Below, in pieces: positions 40,360 through 43,683 of a DNA stretch of 43,683 bases. How positions within the stretch are numbered: the stretch's first letter is position 1; each line of letters starts with the position of its first letter. The notes below the pieces were generated by a model. The model did no database searches, was not told where the DNA came from, and saw only the letters and a list, made by a program, of their open reading frames with translations. The translations under genes and the position numbers were made by a program. The DNA comes from a bacterium (GTDB lineage Bacteria > UBP15 > UBA6099): NCBI GenBank assembly GCA_029564595.1, contig JAKQPS010000153.1:1-43683 (forward strand), in the 5' to 3' direction.

Positions 40360-43209
40360 TCATCTCTCTAACGGAACCAAGTTCGTTCCCTCCGGCGTCA
40401 CAACGCTCCTAGTGGCTCCCGCTCCGCCGCGTTCCACTGCGGGCGCTTCGCCACGAGGCTCCGGCCCGCGCTCGACCGCCCCGCACACGCCGTCCTTTCC
40501 CCTCATAAGCCCTTCGGCGCACTCGCACCGCTTCAACTCCGCGTCATACCTCTCCCTGTCGCCGCATGCGCATTCATACCCCGTCGCGTCCGGCTTCATC
40601 CCGCCCGCGCAAGCGTCCGCGCACTCGGCAACCGCCGGGTTCATTATCTTTCCCGCCTCGCACACGCACCTGCCCGCCGTCCTGTCGTATCTCGACTCCG
40701 GCGGACACTCGCACACGCCCGCCTTCTCGTTGGCGACGCGGCCCGGCGGACATTCCTCGACACACCCCCCGCGGCCTTCCAGCAACAGCCCCTTTTCGCA
40801 CGCGCACATCATCGTCGCCCTGTCCAGCTTCATCCCCGCCCCGCACTCGCACTCCTTCGCCTCCGCGCCGTACGCCGCGCCCTCCGGGCATTCGCACCTG
40901 CCCGCGCCCGCCGCAGTCCTCATCGTGGCCGGACACGCCGCCGCGCATTCCCCCGTCGCCGTCACCAACAGCTTGCCCGCTCCGCACTCGCACTCCCCCG
41001 TTATCTCAAACGCCGTCATCCCCGCCGGACACTTGTCCACGCATTTCTTCGCCGCGTGATCGTAAACTTTTCCCTTCGCGCACCTGAGCGCCCCGGCGGC
41101 CCCTATCATTACGACAGCCGTTTCACCCTCCGGGTTCTCCCCTCCCGCCGTTATTCTCGCCGGGTACACGTTACCAGCGAACCCGACCGCCTCCCCGTCG
41201 CCCGGCGCTCCATCTCCGTCAGAGTCCCTGAACGCCGCAACGAAATACTTCCCCTTCGGCGCTTTTTCTATCGTATATTTTCCGTCCGAGCCGCTCACCG
41301 CGACCGTCCCGCTCATCGGTTTTTCATTCAGAAATCGGGCCGACGCGTAGAGGCCGACCGTCGCTCCGCCCACCGGCTTGCCCTTGTGCTCCACCCTTCC
41401 ATGCAGTCTCGACATCCCCGCCTTCGCCGCCCCCGGCGCAACCACGCACGCCGCCTTCCCGGCCTCGCAGAACTTCATCTTTCCCGGAACCGGCTTCGAG
41501 TCCGCGTTCGCCAAGTCCGTCCCCGCCGCCCTCTCGACCCTGTCGGAATAACCGTCCCCGTCGGTGTCCGCCGGGGGAGCCGGAAGAAGGACGGACGGAA
41601 CCGCCGTCAATATGGGAGCCGGAACCGAGCCAGCGTCCGCGGGGTCCGTCCCGGCAATCCGCTCCTCGATGTCCGACGCGCCGTCGCCGTCTGAGTCCGG
41701 GCCGTCGTAGTATTCCGTCGGCAGCGACCAGAGGGTAGCGTTCATGCAAATCTCCCTGAGCGACCATTCGAGCCGCCCCGCGTCCGCCGCGTCTAGTTTG
41801 ACAAAACGCGACCTCACGGCCTCCCCGACGGGCTTCAGCGCCGCCTCCGCTTCCGCTAGGAACTTCGCGTGAGCCGCCACCGCCTTCCCCATGTCGGCCT
41901 CCGCTCCGTTCAGCGCTTCGGCCATCCTGCGCTCCGCGGCGGTCAACCCCTCGAACGCCTCGTATGCCTCCCCGGCCTCCAGCCCGATTTCTCCGATTAT
42001 CAATACGTCCCTCAAATCGGACGCCCATTTTCTTTTCAGTTCAAACCGCTTCGCGACGTCCTTTTCGGCGTCAATTTTCGCTGCTTCGCCTCTAAAATCC
42101 TCGAGGACCGTCTTGGTCGGCGATATCAGCAGAGACACGGCCTCAAGCGGCGAAGGAGCCGCGTCGCTTGCTCCATCCGCCGCAAACGCCTTCATGCGCC
42201 CGCGCGCGTCCTCCCCTCGCCCTGCCGCCGCCAGCGCGCGCCCAAGCGCCGCCCCGTACGCGGGCATGTCGAACGTTCCATCCGCAACCGCCGGACAACC
42301 CGCCCCGCGACCGCCCTGCCTCATGCATCTGGCCGCCCAGTCGAGCGACATGTCCCGCGCCGTCCGCCACGCCGCAATATCCGTCATCGTTCCCCGCGCG
42401 AGCTTCGCCTCTTTCGATTCCTTTGAGACCGCCACTTCGGCAGCCTCCCGCAGGGCGTCCGTGGCCGCCCCCGCCTCCCGCGCCGCCTCCAGCCTCGTCA
42501 GCGGCCCGGCAATCCCCCTGACCAGCGCCGCCATCCGCGCATCGTCCGCCGCCGTCCCCGCCCCGAACAACATTTCCGTATATTTTGCGTGCGCCGCCCG
42601 CGCCACCGGCAGCAACTTGTCCGCCGTCTTCTCAGGATCCCCCGGCCCGCCATTCTCAAAAAACAATGCCTCGTCCACCAACTGCTTCACGAACGACGCG
42701 TCTATCTCCCACGGCTTCGCGTCCCGCTTCTTGGCAATCCCCGACTCCGTCATCTTCCTAAGCAGCCTCGCCTCGATATCCGTCTCAGGGTTCACCGCCA
42801 CGCTGTTCGTCCCCGCAGAAAGCGGAGGCAGAATTGCCGAGAGCGTCGGCTTGCCGTCTCCCGTCTCGACTCTGACCACCAGAGCGCTCTCGCCCGCAGG
42901 CGCTCCAGTTATCCTGAAAACCCCGTTGTTCACCGCCGCCGCCGCGCTCCCCGGCAACGGCAGCAGCGCCGTCCCGTCCGGCGGGATCCGGTACAATCTG
43001 GCAGTCGCCCCGGCGCGCAGCGCTTCCGCCCTGCCCGCTCCGTCCGCAGCAACTCCGTACCCCGAATACAAATCAACCCGGCCCGTCACAACCGCGTCCC
43101 CGGTTGCCGCCTTGTCGCTTTCTCCCTTTTTGCCCCCTGCGCCCCCGCACCCGGCCATCACCACCGCCGCCGCCAGCATCGCAACCGCCATATATCCTTT
43201 TAATCTCAT
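40360..43209 (-). CDS. Large surface lipoprotein with calcium-type repeats and a regular cysteine array
   Basis: This 949-residue protein starts with a lipoprotein signal (RLKGYMAVAMLAAAVVMAGC, lipobox VMAGC). Residues about 38-140 look like a carboxypeptidase-regulatory-like beta domain. A helical middle follows. Near residues 545-620 are two DSDGDG/DTDGDG units with GTDPADA and GTDLANA, typical of thrombospondin type 3 calcium repeats. Another beta domain (LHGRVEHKGKPVGGATVGLY) with DSDGDGAPGDGEAVGF comes next. Residues 710-909 hold 26 cysteines in a strict pattern: loops of 11 or 12 residues separated by CxC or CxxxC. It should be lipid-anchored and exposed. The ATG at 43209 is chosen for the lipobox; earlier in-frame starts lack it. 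It is the first gene of a five-gene run. Confidence 0.82.
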   Translation of the reverse strand: MRLKGYMAVAMLAAAVVMAGCGGAGGKKGESDKAATGDAVVTGRVDLYSGYGVAADGAGRAEALRAGATARLYRIPPDGTALLPLPGSAAAAVNNGVFRITGAPAGESALVVRVETGDGKPTLSAILPPLSAGTNSVAVNPETDIEARLLRKMTESGIAKKRDAKPWEIDASFVKQLVDEALFFENGGPGDPEKTADKLLPVARAAHAKYTEMLFGAGTAADDARMAALVRGIAGPLTRLEAAREAGAATDALREAAEVAVSKESKEAKLARGTMTDIAAWRTARDMSLDWAARCMRQGGRGAGCPAVADGTFDMPAYGAALGRALAAAGRGEDARGRMKAFAADGASDAAPSPLEAVSLLISPTKTVLEDFRGEAAKIDAEKDVAKRFELKRKWASDLRDVLIIGEIGLEAGEAYEAFEGLTAAERRMAEALNGAEADMGKAVAAHAKFLAEAEAALKPVGEAVRSRFVKLDAADAGRLEWSLREICMNATLWSLPTEYYDGPDSDGDGASDIEERIAGTDPADAGSVPAPILTAVPSVLLPAPPADTDGDGYSDRVERAAGTDLANADSKPVPGKMKFCEAGKAACVVAPGAAKAGMSRLHGRVEHKGKPVGGATVGLYASARFLNEKPMSGTVAVSGSDGKYTIEKAPKGKYFVAAFRDSDGDGAPGDGEAVGFAGNVYPARITAGGENPEGETAVVMIGAAGALRCAKGKVYDHAAKKCVDKCPAGMTAFEITGECECGAGKLLVTATGECAAACPATMRTAAGAGRCECPEGAAYGAEAKECECGAGMKLDRATMMCACEKGLLLEGRGGCVEECPPGRVANEKAGVCECPPESRYDRTAGRCVCEAGKIMNPAVAECADACAGGMKPDATGYECACGDRERYDAELKRCECAEGLMRGKDGVCGAVERGPEPRGEAPAVERGGAGATRSVVTPEGTNLVPLER

Positions 43210-43302
43210 GTGTCTATTCACTCTCCATCTTTCATATCTGTCAATAATACCACTACCCCCGCCTTTTTGCATCAAACCCGCTCCGCCCGCCTCGCCCGGT
43301 TG

Positions 43303-43368
43303 GGGCTTAAGGGAAAACTTTTAAAAAAGTTTTCCCTTAAAATCCCTTTCAAAATCTTTCATGTTAGG
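43303..43368 (+). repeat. About 70-base dispersed repeat, copy 2
   Basis: Runs GGCTTAAGGGAAAACTTTT, an A/T-rich core, AATCCCTTTCA, and TTAGG, matching the minus strand of 23850-23929. A GCCAAA/TTTGGC hairpin follows at about 43369-43400. Confidence 0.6.
43307..43340. repeat. Perfect 16-base palindrome
   Basis: TTAAGGGAAAACTTTT, two A residues, AAAAGTTTTCCCTTAA. The stem has no mismatch. Copy 1 at 23.9 kb has a degraded form of the same stem, so this looks like the better-preserved version. Confidence 0.7.
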
Positions 43369-43479
43369 GCCAAAGACAGAGCTTCGCTTCCGCCTTTGGC
43401 GCGTATCTTATGAAAAGTTATTGGGAAAGGGGTTTCAGAGAACTCTAGTTCTTAAAATAATTTTGACAAGAAAAGAATC

Positions 43480-43506
43480 GTAGGGGCGACCTGTCGGGTC
43501 GCCCGG
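43480..43506. repeat. GTAGGGGC hairpin (GACC stem)
   Basis: GTAGGGGCGACC, TGTCG loop, GGTCGCCCGG. Same family as the copies at 4217, 4657, 23738 and 26404. Confidence 0.75.
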
Positions 43507-43594
43507 ATAGGATAGCTCATTGGCATCTATTTCCAAATGGTTTCCTGATTCCCCCTGAAACTCATATAGTGGTAAAACCTAAAAAAGCCCCGTT

Positions 43595-43683
43595 TCACTT
43601 AACAAATATCTTCTCGAGGCGCATTGATTTTGGAGCGCTGCGATTCATCGCCGCTTTAATCGCGATCAACGCTGACAAGAGCC
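43595..43683 (-). CDS. Possible C-terminal end of a minus-strand gene cut by the window edge
   Basis: The minus strand is open from the window edge to TGA at 43597-43595, giving 28 residues that end SAPKSMRLEKIFVK. The stop is followed on the minus strand by CGGGGCTTTTTT, like a terminator tail without a clear stem. The fragment is too short to identify and may be chance. Confidence 0.3.
   Translation of the reverse strand, partial: LLSALIAIKAAMNRSAPKSMRLEKIFVK

Larger units (their letters stand above)
43210..43594. other. Gap upstream of the lipoprotein gene
   Basis: No gene is visible. TTGACA occurs on the minus strand about 30 bases before the lipoprotein start, but a matching -10 would fall almost on the start codon. 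The gap carries a shared dispersed repeat, a 34-base palindrome and one GTAGGGGC hairpin. Confidence 0.6.

Noticed and set aside
41891-43324. Antisense open frame of 477 codons over the lipoprotein gene
   Set aside because: It is a shadow of a GC-rich gene: the product is alanine/serine/proline-rich, while the opposite strand has a lipobox, calcium repeats and a patterned cysteine array.

Overview
The window reads as one contig of a GC-rich, Gram-negative, probably anaerobic and uncultured bacterium. The Gram-negative reading rests on a GT9 heptosyltransferase-type enzyme, a lipoprotein with a clear lipobox and several exported proteins. Genes typical of anaerobes are a fused NfnA/NfnB-type flavoprotein, a cobalamin-binding radical SAM protein and a stand-alone corrinoid protein. 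I cannot name the phylum. There are no rRNA or tRNA genes and no CRISPR array that I can see.

Layout. (a) 1-3500 is an AT-rich island that looks acquired: the edge of an IS3-type element, an unrecognised multi-pass membrane protein, a REP/MITE-like inverted repeat, and a two-gene module on the minus strand made of a PIN-GNAT-EVE fusion protein and an overlapping ASCH-domain protein. This module is the best candidate here for an undescribed system. (b) 3453-4891 has no credible gene and is packed with short palindromes and direct or inverted repeats. (c) 4892-6352 is a B12-dependent-type radical SAM protein. (d) 6371-10682 (minus) is a coupled pair: a membrane-anchored dikinase with rifampin-phosphotransferase-like domain order and a polytopic protein with a formylglycine-generating-enzyme-like tail. 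(e) 10867-18600 (plus) runs through a PQQ-type beta-propeller, two large membrane proteins of probable GT-C type, an HD-GYP protein, a methyltransferase-like protein and a YqeY-like protein. (f) 18786-24550 holds a TGS GTPase, an exported SMP-30-like propeller, the Nfn fusion and a TetR regulator. (g) 24764-26317 is a transcription-factor-like protein that ends in the GreA coiled coil but lacks the GreA C-terminal domain. (h) 26568-33722 (minus) holds sugar transferases, a 3-hydroxyacyl-CoA dehydrogenase with a detached second C-terminal domain, a geranylgeranyl-reductase-like flavoprotein, a corrinoid protein and an AttH/CrtC-like exported protein. (i) 33778-43209 (minus) is a five-gene run: a cysteine-patterned surface lipoprotein, an exported acidic protein, a peptide-type solute-binding protein, and a histidine kinase/NtrC-type regulator pair.

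Working together. Regions (d), (e), (h) and (i) are dominated by envelope functions: glycan transfer, exported propellers, lipoproteins and a sigma54-type two-component pair that may respond to the co-encoded binding protein. The fatty-acyl and isoprenoid-type redox genes at 27687-30148 are closely packed and probably co-transcribed. Intergenic gaps share families of short hairpins, chiefly one ending in GTAGGGGC / GCCCCTAC whose inner stems differ between copies yet remain self-complementary. These repeats mark the gaps as mosaic, repeat-invaded DNA.
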